A stretch of 64,000 nt of DNA from Auanema rhodensis. Its lineage: Eukaryota; Nematoda; Chromadorea; Rhabditida; Rhabditidae. Each line of letters opens with the position of its first letter. Position 1 is the stretch's first letter. Below are positions 24,923-38,279 of this stretch, piece by piece. The stretch is from contig OZ059899.1 of NCBI GenBank assembly GCA_964057225.1, positions 14,206,501 through 14,270,500 on the forward strand, in the 5' to 3' direction. The notes beneath the pieces are model-generated. The model did not search any database and was not told where the DNA came from. It saw only the letters and a program-made list of their open reading frames with translations. Both the position numbers and the translations under genes were made by a program.

Positions 24923-26519
24923 GTTACTTAAATAAAAAGAGAGTTCGAGCAGCTGCCTACACATTCGGTATCTTGGATCTCAATGCCATCACTATCTTTC
25001 TTTCTCTCTCTGTTTCACTCTATTTTCTTTCAGGTTATTTCTGTTTCTTTTGCCTTTATCTCCAGGTTTTCCTCAGATATGCGGCATCTTTCGCAAGAGT
25101 TTACAGCTAGAATAACAGCTTTCTCTTGTCATCCCTTTTCCTTGTCTGTTCGTCTGTTTTCTCTTTCTCTCTCTTTCTCTCTCTCTCTCTCATCAATTGT
25201 ACGTGTTAAAAAAAGGAAATATAAAGAAAGAATTAGAGAAAGAGAGAAAAATAATATAAATATAGTGAACAATTTTCTTTTTTTTTAATTCTCACAGTAA
25301 AATTGTTGGTTTTTTTGACAATTACAAGAATATTCTAAGCATTTCCTTAGCTGAAAAAGACAATAGTATTCTTCTTTCTCTCTTTCTCTCTCTCTCTTTC
25401 TTTACCTCTATTCTCTATAACTCTCTATCTCCCTCTCTTTTCCTCTTTTCTCTTTAACGCATTCAATCTTTCATTTTCTCTCTTTAATTCGTTTCTCTGC
25501 CTCTATATTCCCCGATACCTTATTCTTTCTGTTTCATCCATCTTGCTTTCTTATTCTTTTTTTTCATTCTTTTCTGTATTCATGTGAATCTGGGGGTCGA
25601 TTGCTGTTGCTCTGGTAGTTAGCTAGTATGTATATGTGTGAAGCACAAGATAAAGAGTGAGAAAGAGAGAATGAGAAAGAGGAATAAGAAAAGGAAAAAA
25701 GTTAGATTGCTGAATGCGAATGGTGGTGTTAGTAGAAAAAGGAAAGCTCTTTCACAGTCTCAAGAAAAGCAGAAGCAGACTTCGCTTCTTTGGCTTTCAT
25801 CGCCCATAGCTAGATTCTCATTCCTACTAAAGCAAATGAAACAAACGTTTGTTAGATCAAGTTGATACTTGACGTCTAAAAGCCATCATTGTTTCATCTA
25901 AAGTTAGAAATAATCATTTTCGAAGCTTTAACGAAGACGTCAGAAATCATTTTACCTTCTTCAGTAGCTAATCACTATCTGATAATATTTTTTGATATTC
26001 GTTACGTTTATCAGTTAATCTAGTCAACATGATTTAATTTCTGTTTTTCTTTAACTCATATAGTTGTGCCGTATGCTATCTGTCCTTCTGCTCCACACCA
26101 GGCCTTAGAGTATCACCTAAGTTGCTCAACCAGCTGCTACTTTTGCCTTTCAATGTCGTCTGTAATGATCCGACGTTCTTCGGCCTCTGACCTTTGCCTT
26201 CAATTTTTTTCCAGCTATTTTCATCTTTCAATCATTCTTCTGTATTCTGAATTGCTAAATACTTACATCATCATCATCAACATGTACATTTCTCATAACT
26301 CCTCGTCATCCTGAAAACATCATCCAAACCTTACTTTTAAGCTTTTTGTATATGATATGTATTGGTTTTGAAAAAGTAATTCATAATCATAATGCTTTCA
26401 CCATTTTTCAACTTTGTTTTAATCTATTTGTTCAAAAATCTTTACATATAACCATTAAAACTTATTTATATATTTCCCCTCCTTACAAGTACCATTCCAA
26501 CTCTTTCCTTTTCTGTTCC

Positions 26520-26580
<61 letters not shown>

Positions 26581-27182
26581 TCTCTCTCACTCTCACTCTC
26601 TCTTTCTTATTTTTTATATTAAGATAATCACTCAATCTCTCTCTCTTTTTCCTAGCTTCCTCTATATCTCTCTCTCTGTCTCTCTCTCTCTCTCTCAAAG
26701 ATTATCTCAAACCTTGTATGTCTAATACCATTTTTTCAAAATTTAAGTTAATTATACAATTCTTCTTTTTTTATTTAAATATATATTATCGTTTAATATA
26801 TTTTACTTTATTATTATTGATAATATAATTATTGATTTGATTTCAGAGCTTTCGTAAGCCTCATCTTAGCTACGGATTGTTGTTTTCAAATTGGTTTATT
26901 CAAAACATCAAAAGCTATATTCATTCTATCATTTTCCTAATTATTCCTTATAAACTATTTGAATAAGACATATTTCCAGTTTTAAAGTAAGTTCATTTTT
27001 CTTTTTTTTTATTATTTTCAATCAATTTCTTGTAATTTTCTTAAACTTTCTTATCATATTCTGAAGATATTCTTTCATCTTCTTCATCTTTCTTTTCCTT
27101 CTATTCTTCTTCTTCTTTTTCTTTTTTTTCCTCTTTATCATCATTGTCTGCTTCTGAAGCTTTAATAGCTTCAGAGTTTTCT
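24923..27182. other. Pyrimidine-rich stretch without a defensible gene
   Basis: Mostly CT-rich DNA and AT-rich spacers. A Ser/Cys-rich frame at 26066-26314 (containing PYAICPSAPHQALEYHLSCS) has ordinary codon texture for about 45 codons, but no flanking splice sites could be fixed. Confidence 0.5.
26521..26603 (+). repeat. Long (CT)n microsatellite
   Basis: Over 30 CT units, with CACT interruptions near the 3' end. Confidence 0.97.
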
Positions 27183-27256
27183 CACGTTTTTCACGTGAAC
27201 ATCTGTACTGAGATTATGAGGCATTTGAATCATTGTATATGTTGTAATCGGTTGCT
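27183..27256 (+). promoter_or_regulatory. ACGT/CGGTTG module, copy G
   Basis: CACGT and CACGTGAAC place ACGT 65 and 56 bp before CGGTTG at 27249. The intervening sequence is unrelated to other copies. Confidence 0.5.
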
Positions 27257-27631
27257 CTTTCCTATTATCCTTTATGTTTTTTGTTTATTTTTCCTCATTT
27301 TCTCAGAATTCACTCAAATGACTTCGTTTGCCGTTTTATGCAGTTTATGCATTTTTTAAAAACTATCTAAACACATAGTATACATTGCTTAACTACACAT
27401 GCCTCACTTTTTGTTTTCATTCGAAAATTATTGCTCTTGACTTGTCAACTACTGAATCCATATTTGAATTTCAAGCATAGTTTGAATGAACAGTGAGGTT
27501 GTGTATATACCTTCTATACCTCTCCTTGTTCATGTTCCTAACCACAATTTCTTTATAGCTTCACCGCTTTTCCTACCTCACTCTCCCTCTGTTTTACCTA
27601 AAGTTTTACTTTTTTTCTCTCTCTCTCTTTC

Positions 27632-27706
27632 TCTCTTTTTTTTAATTTCTCTCTCTCTCTCTCTCACTCTCTCTCTCTCTATCTCTCTATCTCTCTCTCT
27701 CTCTTT
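27632..27706 (+). repeat. Interrupted (CT)n array
   Basis: CT units with CACT and CTAT interruptions. Confidence 0.93.
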
Positions 27707-28384
27707 TTATTTCGTTTGGGTGGGGGGAGTACCTTTTCTCATTTTCTCCTCGATTTACTCATGTCATTTTCATGATATGGCCTACTCTTTTTGCCTCTGG
27801 CTATTGTTATTTTTCAAGCATCTCTCCAACACAATTTGTTTTTTATTTTTCTAAAGCATTTTTTCCAAATTTTTCCGATAAACTTGCCCTGCTCCTGCTG
27901 TCCATGTATTTCAATAGGTCGACTGTTTCCAAAACGATTATACATTTCCCAAATAGTCTGTTTGTTTCTCTGTCTAGAACCCTCTTCGTCATTTGTTTTT
28001 TCTGTCTCTCTTTCTCAGAAAATTTTGCTGAGGTTGAAAAAAGCGTTTTTTTCTATTTTTCTAATTTTATTTTATTTTATTTTTATTTTTCTTTTAATTA
28101 TCATAATATTTCTAAGATTATATATACACTTGTATTTGCTAAACACTTCACATATTGAAGAAAAGTTCAAAAAACCCGATTAAACTACAAAAATAATTTG
28201 GTTCAATAACTGATCTTTTATTCTGGGAACATTTCTTTTCAAAAGTGCTCAAGGTTTAGCAAGTACGACTGTATGTCTCTAACTATTCTTAATTATAATT
28301 ATAATTTTTATTCAAATTCTATTCCTTTAAATTTAATTATTTGAATATTTTACCATTTTACTGTATATTTAATCTTCCGCCGCA

Positions 28385-28450
28385 CACGTGTCACGTAACT
28401 TTACGTGACTGACTTTATTTTTATGAATCTCATCTTGAAAGACGGTTGTA
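28385..28450 (+). promoter_or_regulatory. ACGT/CGGTTG module, copy C
   Basis: CACGTG, CACGTA and TTACGTGA place ACGT 57, 50 and 40 bp before CGGTTG at 28443. Confidence 0.52.
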
Positions 28451-29312
28451 TTTCAAATTCTTATTGTTTTAAAAAAAATAATTTAATTCACATGTTCGAT
28501 TTCAGATGATTTTTGAGATTTTCGCCTGAAAATTAAGTATCTGAGATTCTGAAGTTACGATCATCATCAACTTCATCATCACGCCTTCCCTGTTGTCATG
28601 CGTGCCGTGAGTTTTCATTCATTTTATTTTTCATAAAAAACAATTAAAAACTGTTATACAAATCAAAATAAAAAAAGAGAGATTCTACCAATTCTTGACG
28701 ACTCAAAGAAAATGTAATTTTCGTTTTAATTTTTTGGAAAACAAATTTGAAAATCAGATTGTTATTTGCTAGCTTTATACACCACATATAAAACATATTA
28801 AGAAGTTGTATTAAATTTTAAAAAAGCTATAATAAAGTGATAGAATGAGATGAAAACAGAAATATATTTTCTAATAAAAAATTTGAAAAAAAAAAAAAAA
28901 GGCAAATGAAAGAGTTTTACATCTATTGTAAACAGGTGAACAGGTAAACAATATTAGAGTATTTTACATTTATAATATATTTAATTTTTATTATTTTAAT
29001 TATATTTATAGTATATGCATGCTAATATTGGACTGTAATATAGTATATAGAGATATTTCATATATTGATTTGGACTAGTAGTATACTATAATCAAAGTAA
29101 TGATAATTATTATGCCTGGAGGCTATTGAAAGACAACTTGATACTTGATTGTCTTTTGGCATTATATGCTTGTTAATATCTCCCCGATGTCTTGTTGCAA
29201 TCGTAATTAGCTGTGAAGAGAAAAAATCGAAACAGCTTCTGCTACTTCATCTCTTCATCATCACTTCAGATAGTATTGTTTTCTTTTTTTGTTGGAAGAA
29301 TTAGCCTTCATC

Positions 29313-29318
<6 letters not shown>

Positions 29319-29371
<53 letters not shown>
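29319..29371 (+). repeat. (CT)n microsatellite
   Basis: About 25 CT units. Confidence 0.97.
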
Positions 29372-29377
<6 letters not shown>

Positions 29378-29839
29378 CTTTTGTTTTCTATTTTATTTCT
29401 CTCATTCTATTTCTCAATCTATTTAGATTTTGCTTTCTCATTTCTTCATTTGACTTCTATTTGTGATTCAGCATTCAGCGCTTTATCTATAACATTCACA
29501 GTTCTCTATCTTCTAAAACTTTCTGACATCGAGTCAATGTCTCATCCGACTTGAATCTTTAAGCTGATTTAATTCTCATCTGACTCCCAGCTTGGCAGCA
29601 TTTTCGTTTTCAGCCTCACAGGCATTCCATAATTCAATTGAAATAAGCTGTTGCCTTTTGTCATTTTTTTCTTCCCACATCGTGCTTGGCATCCAGAGCT
29701 CTTATAGCATTTTGTGTATCTGTTATCTCAGGAGACAAGCTGAGGCTGCAATCTTTTTTTTTTATATCAGTATAATGATAATTTAACATCATTTTAATAC
29801 TATTTTATAAATAATTATAGTTACTTATACTATATATTA

Positions 29840-29840
<1 letters not shown>

Positions 29841-29904
<64 letters not shown>

Positions 29905-29911
29905 TATATAA
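29841..29911 (+). repeat. (TA)n microsatellite
   Basis: About 35 TA units with one TACA interruption; the longest TA array in the window. Confidence 0.97.
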
Positions 29912-31476
29912 GATGTGTGTGTATACACATTAGGTACTATCTGACTGAGTAATGGACTGCCAGAACAAAATTTTGAGTAATTTGCAAAGGATTAATCAGA
30001 TGTATTTCTGTCTCAATTTCGGTATATCTCTTTCTTCTTGATCTTTTCTCTTGCACATATGCTTTCTCTCTCTCTCTCTTTCTCTATCTCTCTTTTTCTT
30101 GTTCCTCTTTTCTTTCCTTTCTCTTGTCTTACTATTCGTTGCTCAGTATCTGAGATCCTGATCCTGCTGTCATCGTGTACGGCTTGGTCTTCGTCGTCAT
30201 CTCCTTGAGCATCGTATTCCTATTATGTTTCTTTCCCTTCAATGCGTGTTCATCATCATTTTTTTTCTTCTTGTCGTTGTCGGGGAGCCTCCTATCGTTG
30301 TGTTTCTGAAGCTCCGGTTTACGGCTGTAAATCACCTAAGCTTTGCACATGTTTCGGTCGTTCAATTCTTTTTTTTTGATTTTGCTCTTCCAAATATGTA
30401 CAATGACTCGGAGAAAATGTGAGAGCAATCCAAAAATATTTCGGATTTCGAACCTTCATTCATTTCTCTTTTTGAATTTTCTTTCACACTCATTCTGGCC
30501 TTCTCTCTCTCTCTCTCTCTTTCTCTCTGTCCCTCTATCTATCTCTCTCTCTCTCTGCATGCCATTCAGTCTTCCGTTCTCTTTCTTTCTCTCCCTTCAT
30601 GGTTGAAAAGACGAGACGACGATGAGCGTCAGATATCCAGATGATGCTTCTACTACAAGCTTTCGTTCGCTTCTATTTCCAAATATATCCTCAGGCTATC
30701 TCCACTTTATTTAATAGAAACAAGGTCTTTTGTTGTCAATCGTCATGAACGATGACGATGGCATAGTGCTGCATGCCACTGATGTTTTCAAAATCACATA
30801 CAAGCTTAAGCTTGCGTGTCTTCTCGCATTTGCTCTTTTACGTATTGTTTCGGTATCATCTCATGTATATACTATGTATGTGTGTAAATACCCCCCCCCC
30901 ACCCCCTTTTTCTCCCTATAAGCCTATATAGCCCTATTTGATAAGATCATATTGCCCGTAATTGTTATTTGTGATTCTCCGTCGTCTGCTTTGCCATCCA
31001 GCAATCCATCTTCTGTTCATCAATATCGCACACAGGCCATATTAACCTCGGAAACTTCATTATTGCGTATGCCCATTGTTTATTTGTTTATTTATTTTTC
31101 TTCTCAATGAAAAACAAAAATATTTTACAATTCAAATACTTTCTCTTCTCAATAATCTGAACTTGCTAAATATCTTTGTGTACACTCAGCTAATTCGTAT
31201 GCAAAAAAAAAAAATATTTCGAAATCTGATCGCATCTGCTGCTTTTCTCTACCAATTGCTTCATCATCCTCATAATTCTCATAATTTTCTTCATCTTCTT
31301 TATAATTTTTTTTTATTTCCGTTATTAAATTATAATTTTTGATACATTTTCAATATAATTCATTATAATTTTCATTTGAAATGTTTTAAAAATTAGTTTT
31401 TTTCTTGTCCGACAAGAAAAAAAATAAATATTGAATAACAATCATTGACAGGAACATTGGAATCAGATTTCGCTTC

Positions 31477-31734
31477 TTGTCGCCTATACTATACTGCCAA
31501 CATTTTTTTTTGTTTCTCTTGACCTCTTCTTCCTCGTCTCATCATGTTTTTTACTCTTCTTCTATACTACTTGTAACCAATAAAATATGCTTTAATGAGC
31601 CGATCGAAATGTTGCAAAACTTGTCAGCCTTAACTAGCTTAACTAGATGCATGCTCGAATGCATGCAATTCTCGGACTCTGGTTGTACATTACCGAGAGC
31701 CACGAACGACGTTCGTGTTTGCTGCAGCTTGTAG
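31477..31734 (+). CDS. Possible cysteine-rich terminal exon, unrecognised
   Basis: The last 50 codons before TAG read like a cysteine-containing protein tail (MLQNLSALTSLTRCMLECMQ, then FSDSGC and NDVRVCCSL). Upstream in the same frame the sequence is hydrophobic and serine-rich and continues back to a possible acceptor (CATTGGAATCAG at about 31467). No known cysteine pattern was matched. A repeated GCATGC hexamer lies within it (31650-31670). Confidence 0.27.
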   Translation: MSPILYCQHFFLFLLTSSSSSHHVFYSSSILLVTNKICFNEPIEMLQNLSALTSLTRCMLECMQFSDSGCTLPRATNDVRVCCSL

Positions 31735-31873
31735 CATTGATGTGTTCATATACTGATGTTGCGTGCTTTTCCTATCTTTTTCAATTTTGAAGCCTTTTTT
31801 TGTGTTTCCATGAAGTAGCTTGTTGTTCTTATTACTCGAGAAGGTAGTATGAGCAGCTCATCATTCTCTCACA

Positions 31874-32116
31874 ATGAGCTTTGTGTCTTCTGATTATTAT
31901 GGGTTCATCATTGATTTCACTCAAAAAATTGGAATTTTTCGAAGGCTAATTCATTGGATGAGCAAGAGCACAAGCTCAAACATAATGTCCGTCAGCTCAA
32001 CTATTCGCACAGCTGGGCTGTTTTGGTATTTAGCCAGCTCGCGAGCCGGCCATCCAAACATCCCTTCTGCATATACCAATCTAGATAGATTTATCGTAAT
32101 GAGCATTTCAACTTGA
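31874..32116 (+). CDS. Unrecognised 80-codon ATG frame
   Basis: From ATG to TGA the frame reads MSFVSSDYYGFIIDFTQKIG, then a basic segment (FRRLIHWMSKSTSSN), then IRTAGLFWYLASSRAGHPNI and a short tail. Base composition is more even than in the surroundings and no simple repeat explains it. It starts 140 bp after the cysteine-rich frame, so the two might belong to one decayed or spliced unit. No splice sites or domain were assigned. Confidence 0.3.
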   Translation: MSFVSSDYYGFIIDFTQKIGIFRRLIHWMSKSTSSNIMSVSSTIRTAGLFWYLASSRAGHPNIPSAYTNLDRFIVMSIST

Positions 32117-33378
32117 ACTTGTTAAATTTGGCGCAAAATTTAAATTTCAGCTAATAGTAAGAGTTTCTTCTCTTTTGCACATCCTTCCCTTGTTTTTCAG
32201 AACTACTAGTTAAACGTTGTGTTTCTCTCATGTTTTGAACAAGCTGTAAAGGTTTCAGCTTCACTCTGAAGACATCAACCGACTGAGCACATCTGATAGA
32301 CGAGGTGTCAATGATGGCTGTTGGTTTGGTCGATCATGTAGTATGTGAGTGGAGCAATGAAGATGAAGCATCACACACGGAGTAGAACTATAATAAGATC
32401 TTAGCTAATTATAAGATTATTTCTCTTAGTTGTCTCTCATGTCCTTAACTTAAAATATTTGAGATCTGAGAAGAGAAGGAAGAAAAGTAAAAAGAAAAAG
32501 CTAAATAAGGAATGGAGTAACATGTATGAGAGTATTAGAGTTGCAAGAGCAAACGAGAGAGAAATAGAGAGAGTAAAGGCTTTGAGAAGAGTAAAATAAA
32601 GAAAATTGAAGATTGTAAAAAGGACCGAAAAGATGAAGCAGAAGGGTATAAGAGACGTAAGAATGTTGAAGTGGAAATAGAGATAAGTATAATAAGGTCC
32701 TTTAGTAATATTATGGAAAAGGCGGACGAACATCTTCAGTTTGGAGGCCGGACAGAGGAGCTCTTTCCTTTTTCGTCGTCTTCGTTGACATTTCAATTTC
32801 CGTTTCCCATTTCTTGTCGTCTACTCATCTTACATAACAAGGAGTCATTCCACTAATACCGGCCACATAGCTTCAAAAAGCTTTTCGAAGTGTCCGTTCT
32901 CTCTCTCTCCCTCTCCCTCGCTTTCTCTCTCTCTCTCTCTTGCTCTCTCTCTCTCAACGTTTTACCTCTATGTCATTCTTTATCTCTCATTACCCTCGCT
33001 CTTTCATTACTCCCCCTCCAAGTCGTCAGTAAGTCAGTCAGCTCGTTTAGCTTGAACAAAATGAAGAAATAAGCAAACTATCCATACTTTGTTCATCTTT
33101 TTTCTTCTGTTTCAAGACCTTTTTAAACTTTATTATTACATTATTTTACTTTTTCGCTGTTATTAGATTATATATTCTCAGTCTGACCATGTATATTTCA
33201 TGTATTTTTCAATGTTGTCGAGCTTTTCCCTGTTCATGTTACTGCTCTAACCGTTCTAGTGGTTACGTAGTCATTACCGTCTTCATCATAGTAACCAGCT
33301 TTTCTCTCTCAAGTGCATGTTATCTCTACAGATAGTGCGATTACTCTTCCTCATTAACCTTTATAACTTATTAACTTA

Positions 33379-33392
33379 ACTATACGTATAGT
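33379..33392. repeat. 14-bp palindrome ACTATACGTATAGT, copy 1
   Basis: A perfect inverted repeat, preceded by TTA. Confidence 0.85.
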
Positions 33393-35298
33393 AATGGATA
33401 ACAATTGTCTTTATACTCTTTCATAAATGCTCCTTTCTTTCAAAAATATCATTTTACCCATACTTCAACAACATTTTATATTTTTCGTCTTCTTCTTTCA
33501 ACTAAAATATAACTTTTTATTATTTATTTTTAATTATAAAACTTTTTTTTCTTAAAATAACGAAAACAATTCATTTAATTTTTAATTGCACAATTGAAAT
33601 ATGAGGTTTCAACGCTTTTTTCTTTTATTTGATAAAATTTTTTATTTATTCTCTTTCAATTTTTTCTCTCTTTATCTCTCTCTCTTTCTCTTTCTCTCTC
33701 TCTCTCTCTCTTTCTCTTTCTCTTGCTCTTTCTCTTTCTCTTTCTCTCCCTTTGTATCCTCGTTCCTCTCTATCTACCTATTGTGTACTACATATTTCCC
33801 TCCTTTAACTGAACCTTGAACTTCCTATCAGTAGTAGAATGTGTGAAAAGCGATTGATATAGCTTGAAGTTAAACATATAAACTTCTGGAGAAGGAGACA
33901 CAAGGTGTATGAGTATGATATGTCGGATCAAATTGCAAGTTTTTGGGAAAAAAAAACGTTTTTTTGTCTCAAACAATTTCATAAACTCGAAGTGTGAGAA
34001 GCTTCTTGTTCTCGTTGTTGTCTCTTGTCTCTTCATACCTCTCTTTCAATTCTCTTTATAACCCTTACTAGCATAGTTGAAAAGATAGAAATTTGTGAAT
34101 AAAAGAGAAAGTGAAAAGAGCTAGATATAACTTTGAAATATGGTCAAAGAATCAGAGAAAACGATGAATAATTAGCTATGCAGCTCTCCTGCTCGTCTTT
34201 TTCTCATTTTTTTACCTTCTACATATAGTTAGAGTGCCTGAAACAAGAGAAGCATTGATGAGCTCGATGAGCTAGTCATGTAGCTCTTCTTTCTCCTTTC
34301 CATATTGGGATCTTCATCAAACACGCACATACACATCCCCCCTCCTCTCTTCCACATACTCTTTCATACACAGATGTGAAGCACCTGATGCTCAACTTTT
34401 AGGTTGCTCATGATAATGATGAACTTGTAGACTTTTTTTTAGGATAATTCTCTCGTCATGATCATTAAAACTTTCTTTACCAACTTTAATTTTCATTTTA
34501 TATGATTTCTTTACAAGCTATGATGCAATTTCTGTGTAACTTATACTACTTTCTCTAATGCATTGCTGCTATTACTTTTTGCTTTATGCTGTGAAATCTA
34601 TTCAATCTTAATATTCTCTTGGAGAGCTTCTTTCTCACTTTCTTTCAATATGAGTACATTTGAAAGCGTATTGAGATAAGTTGTCCTTCTCACATAACAT
34701 AATTCACTCTCTATTCAACTTCATTAACTATATATAACTATATGTATACATTGTATCTTACTAAATATACTATATACATATTACTATTTATAAACTATGC
34801 ATATATGTATGTATAGTTAAATATTTTTTCGTTTTTTTTTTTTCGCAAGCGCTTTTTAAAAAAAAAAAACTTCCGCCATTTCCCTCATTCCTCTCACCCA
34901 CATCATAAACATACATCGTAATTTTAATTTTCTCTCATTCAAACAAAACACAAAAAGGAAAAACGAATCAAAATCAAGATTATATCACGTAATATCCCTG
35001 AGGGTATTTGACCGGCGCAATGCAAGCAGCATCTCATCCTTCTTTGCCTCATATCTCTCTACCTTCTCTTCAGCGCTTATTTTCAACAAAAAAAAATAAG
35101 AAAATGCTATGATTCAGTACTAGCAGAAGACCACAACACCCATCATCTCATAACAGGCGTTTTCTTTCGATTTTCTCTTATTTTTTCTCCTTGTGGTTCA
35201 AATTATTCCATACTAGTATGGGCAGTAGCAACGATAGTAGTACCAGGTAGAGCTACTTGGAGCAGTACTTGATAACATCTACGCTAAGCTTGTAGTAG

Positions 35299-35400
35299 TA
35301 GAAATAGCAGCAGTAGCAGTAACAGCAGCAGCAGCAGCAGCAGCAGTAACAGAAACAGAAGTAACATGAGCAGAAACAGCAGAAACAAAGCAATAGCATC
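35299..35400 (+). repeat. CAG/GTA-type interrupted triplet tract
   Basis: CAG, TAG, AAC and GTA triplets in register, including seven consecutive CAG/GCA units near 35322-35345. Confidence 0.9.
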
Positions 35401-35785
35401 ACCGTCCTTGCTTGGGCATGAAGTTTGTAGCAACTTTTGCCCGAATTTTCTTGCAATTTTCTCTGTAATCTTGACATTGATTTCTTTTATTTCTGAAATT
35501 CGCCAGCGAAAATTCATTAGTTCAAAGATTAGAAGCTTCGGTGTGCATGTGTGTATCTGTGTGTGTGTGTGTGTACATGTGTATGCAAGCTACGAACGTA
35601 GTTACCATGTGAATCATACATACACTTCTTCACAAAGACAGTCTTGCTGTGTTTTACCTTTATTTTTCATTTTTCATATAAATATTCTCGTTAAAAGGAG
35701 TATGAAGAAGAAATATGTTTCCAATTTTAATTTCTCCTCTTGTCTTCCTTTTGGACTAATGTTGTCTGATGAAGCTATGGCTGTT

Positions 35786-35833
35786 GCTTCTTCTTCTCCT
35801 TCTTCTACTGCTTCTTCTTCTCCTTCTTCTACT
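35786..35833 (+). repeat. Two tandem copies of a 24-bp unit
   Basis: A 24-bp unit beginning GCTTCTTCTTCTCC is repeated exactly twice, with a partial third copy. In one frame it encodes ASSSPSST twice. Confidence 0.9.
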
Positions 35834-37016
35834 GCTTCTTCTGCGTCCTCGTCCTCATTGCTTTACTACTCCTAATCAATCCTAATCGGAAATTCGTTCT
35901 GTTTCGTTGGTGCGTATGCTCGTTGGTTCCTCTCATTACGTGTTCTACACCGGTTCTCGTTAGAAAAATATATTTTTTTCTTATTTTGGCATTCTGCCCA
36001 TAGATTTGAATTGTTCTCTTTCATCTATTTTTCTGATAGTTTTATGTAAATCGTAGAATTTGAACTGATTTTCATTTCGTTCATCTATAGCTGTTCTCGA
36101 CTTCTTGTTGCTCCTATCGAACCATTCGTATTCTATTCATCTCTCTATCTTACTCTGTTTCTATATCTCTGTCTAGCCGATAGAATAACAGTACTTATGC
36201 TGCTATATCATATAGTAAAGCAAAACTAATTAACTATATATGTATCCATGCTATAAGCGTTGACATATAGGATTTTAAGAAATTTTTCTTTTCAATTTTT
36301 GTTTGAACAGAAAGCTTAATCAAGATCAGCAATTGAAGTCTCTTAGAGATCTGAATGATGAGAGAGAGAGAGAGAGAGGGAGACAGAGATGTAGAGAAGG
36401 AAAGAATTAGAGTTAAAGAGAGGAAAACTGAAAGAGAAAGAAGGATAGAGATAAGAGAAAAGGAAGGAAAACGACTATTCTCGTTAGCTGCTCTTGTGAT
36501 TGCAACATTTTCATTTTTTTTTTCAATCTCAGCTCCATAACAAGGCCAATGGCTATTTTTTGCTCTTTTTATAATTAAACTAAACGCATTGACGTGATGG
36601 CCAGAATATTAATTCTGAATATGTTAACTATATCATATAAATTAAATGTCAATTTATAAAGCTGATGAATCCAATGATGCATGTTTGCTGATTTTTGATT
36701 AAGAAAAGTGTTTTAGAGGTAAAAGAGAAGAAGAAATAAAAGCGAATGACATGAAGGAGGTAACTTCTCAGCTGTATAAGACTGCCAGACATTCCACTTT
36801 GTCTTCATTGCTTTTAGCAGTCTTAATTAATCTTTTTGTTTCTATTTTTATTTAATTTTCTAAGACAAAAAGTTCAAAACTTTAATTAATTTTTTCTAAT
36901 TTTAACTGAAAATTGTTTCAATTTGATAATAATATCTCTCTCAGTTTCCAACCGCGCTCCATATCGAGGTAGTAGAGACAAAAAAAAGCAGGCTGCACAA
37001 TGACTAACTGATTCAA

Positions 37017-37020
<4 letters not shown>

Positions 37021-37060
<40 letters not shown>
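37021..37060 (+). repeat. (CT)n microsatellite
   Basis: About 19 CT units. Confidence 0.97.
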
Positions 37061-37066
<6 letters not shown>

Positions 37067-38034
37067 GCTCTCTTTCTCTGTTACTTTATTTATAACTAAT
37101 CTTATTGACCTATGATATATTATCTTTGAAGTCACTTCCATTTTCTATACTTGCAAATAGCAGATTTTCTATTATTTCTCATATTCTCTATCAATTTATG
37201 TATATCATATAGTTAAGAATATTATAATATTTTAAATAATTCTTATCTATACATAACTTTTTTTGTTGCTTTTATTCATTTATCCATGACTCCATTTTCA
37301 ATTGAAAGACACAAAAAGTCGTTGCTTTGCTATTGTATCCAAGCCATATCGACTGCTGCTGCTGCTTCTAGCTCTACAATATGTATGTTGTATCTTTAAG
37401 AACATTTGAATTTCTAACATTTTACTACAACTTATTCAAATAATATCACGTCATATACATCTTGTAACAAGCAGCCAAACTTTTTTAGTTTTTTCTTCAT
37501 TGAAAAAATTAGAAAAATAAACAAATATCATATCATAACCTTAAGATGAATGAACATCAGCTTATTCTGGCAAATCACATACCTTCTTCAGTGTTTATAT
37601 CTCTTCATAGAATTAGTGTTAGAATGATATAATTAACGTGACATACATATAAGAATCTTCTGACGTCGATGTTGATGCAGACGGCGTCGTTGTCGATGGC
37701 GAAAACCATAGAACGATTATCAACTTCGCATACATCTCCTTGTATTCACTGCTGTTCATATACTATTTCCGCGTTCCTTTTCTTTGATATAATCTACCAT
37801 ATATACATTATTCAAGCTCTCTATCTATCGTCTATGGCATCGGCAATAGATGTGACGATGTTGACACTGACCTCATCATCGATGTATTTGCTATTACATG
37901 ATGTTGCTATATCGTTTGAATGGCAGCCCCTTCTTTTTCAGTTAAAACTATATTCCATTATTCATTTATCATATAATTAAATATTTTTTTTCTTACTATA
38001 TTATTAGAATTTGCACATTTTAGTTTACAATGTA

Positions 38035-38106
38035 CACGTGTTTTACGTGAAAATCTCACGTGACACATTTTTATTTTAATTCGTTATAGTTTAATGAACG
38101 GTTGAT
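38035..38106 (+). promoter_or_regulatory. ACGT/CGGTTG module, copy D
   Basis: ACACGTG, TTACGTGA and TCACGTGAC place ACGT 63, 54 and 41 bp before CGGTTG at 38099, which is preceded by TGAA. This is the fullest copy. Its third site contains TCACGTGAC, which also matches a classical E-box/CLEAR-type sequence. Confidence 0.55.
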
Positions 38107-38265
38107 TCTATGAATATATTTCATATATCTTTATAGATATTTCTTTTAATTTCTAATTTATTCACTAGATGCGCAGTTACGAAATAATCTGTAAAAACAA
38201 TACAAACATGCTCATAAATAGCAGAATAAGTTGCAAAAAATGAAGAAATGAAATAAGTAATATAA

Positions 38266-38279
38266 ACTATACGTATAGT
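38266..38279. repeat. 14-bp palindrome ACTATACGTATAGT, copy 2
   Basis: A perfect inverted repeat, 167 bp after the CGGTTG of module copy D. Confidence 0.85.

Larger units (their letters stand above)
28451..31476. other. AT-rich stretch with repeats and weak frames
   Basis: Contains a long CT array, a TA array, a C run interrupted by one A (about 30889-30906) and weak frames. One frame near 30155-30330 encodes a membrane-span-like stretch (AVIVYGLVFVVISLSIVFLL) on the plus strand, but opposite-strand and shifted frames are equally open, so no gene is called. Confidence 0.5.
32117..38034. other. Repeat-rich stretch with only weak coding hints
   Basis: Contains CT and GA tracts, CAG/AAC and TTCTCC triplet tracts, a palindrome at 33379 and several A-tract/T-tract junctions. 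A frame starting MEKADEHLQFGGRTEELFPF at 32713 has plausible codons for about 40 residues but no supported splice sites. Open frames at 35253-35517 and 35366-35875 are largely triplet-repeat translations. Confidence 0.5.

Noticed and set aside
35253-35517. Minus-strand Cys/Leu-rich frames
   Set aside because: Triplet repeat (CAG/CTG type) read in two frames; no cysteine framework beyond the repeat.
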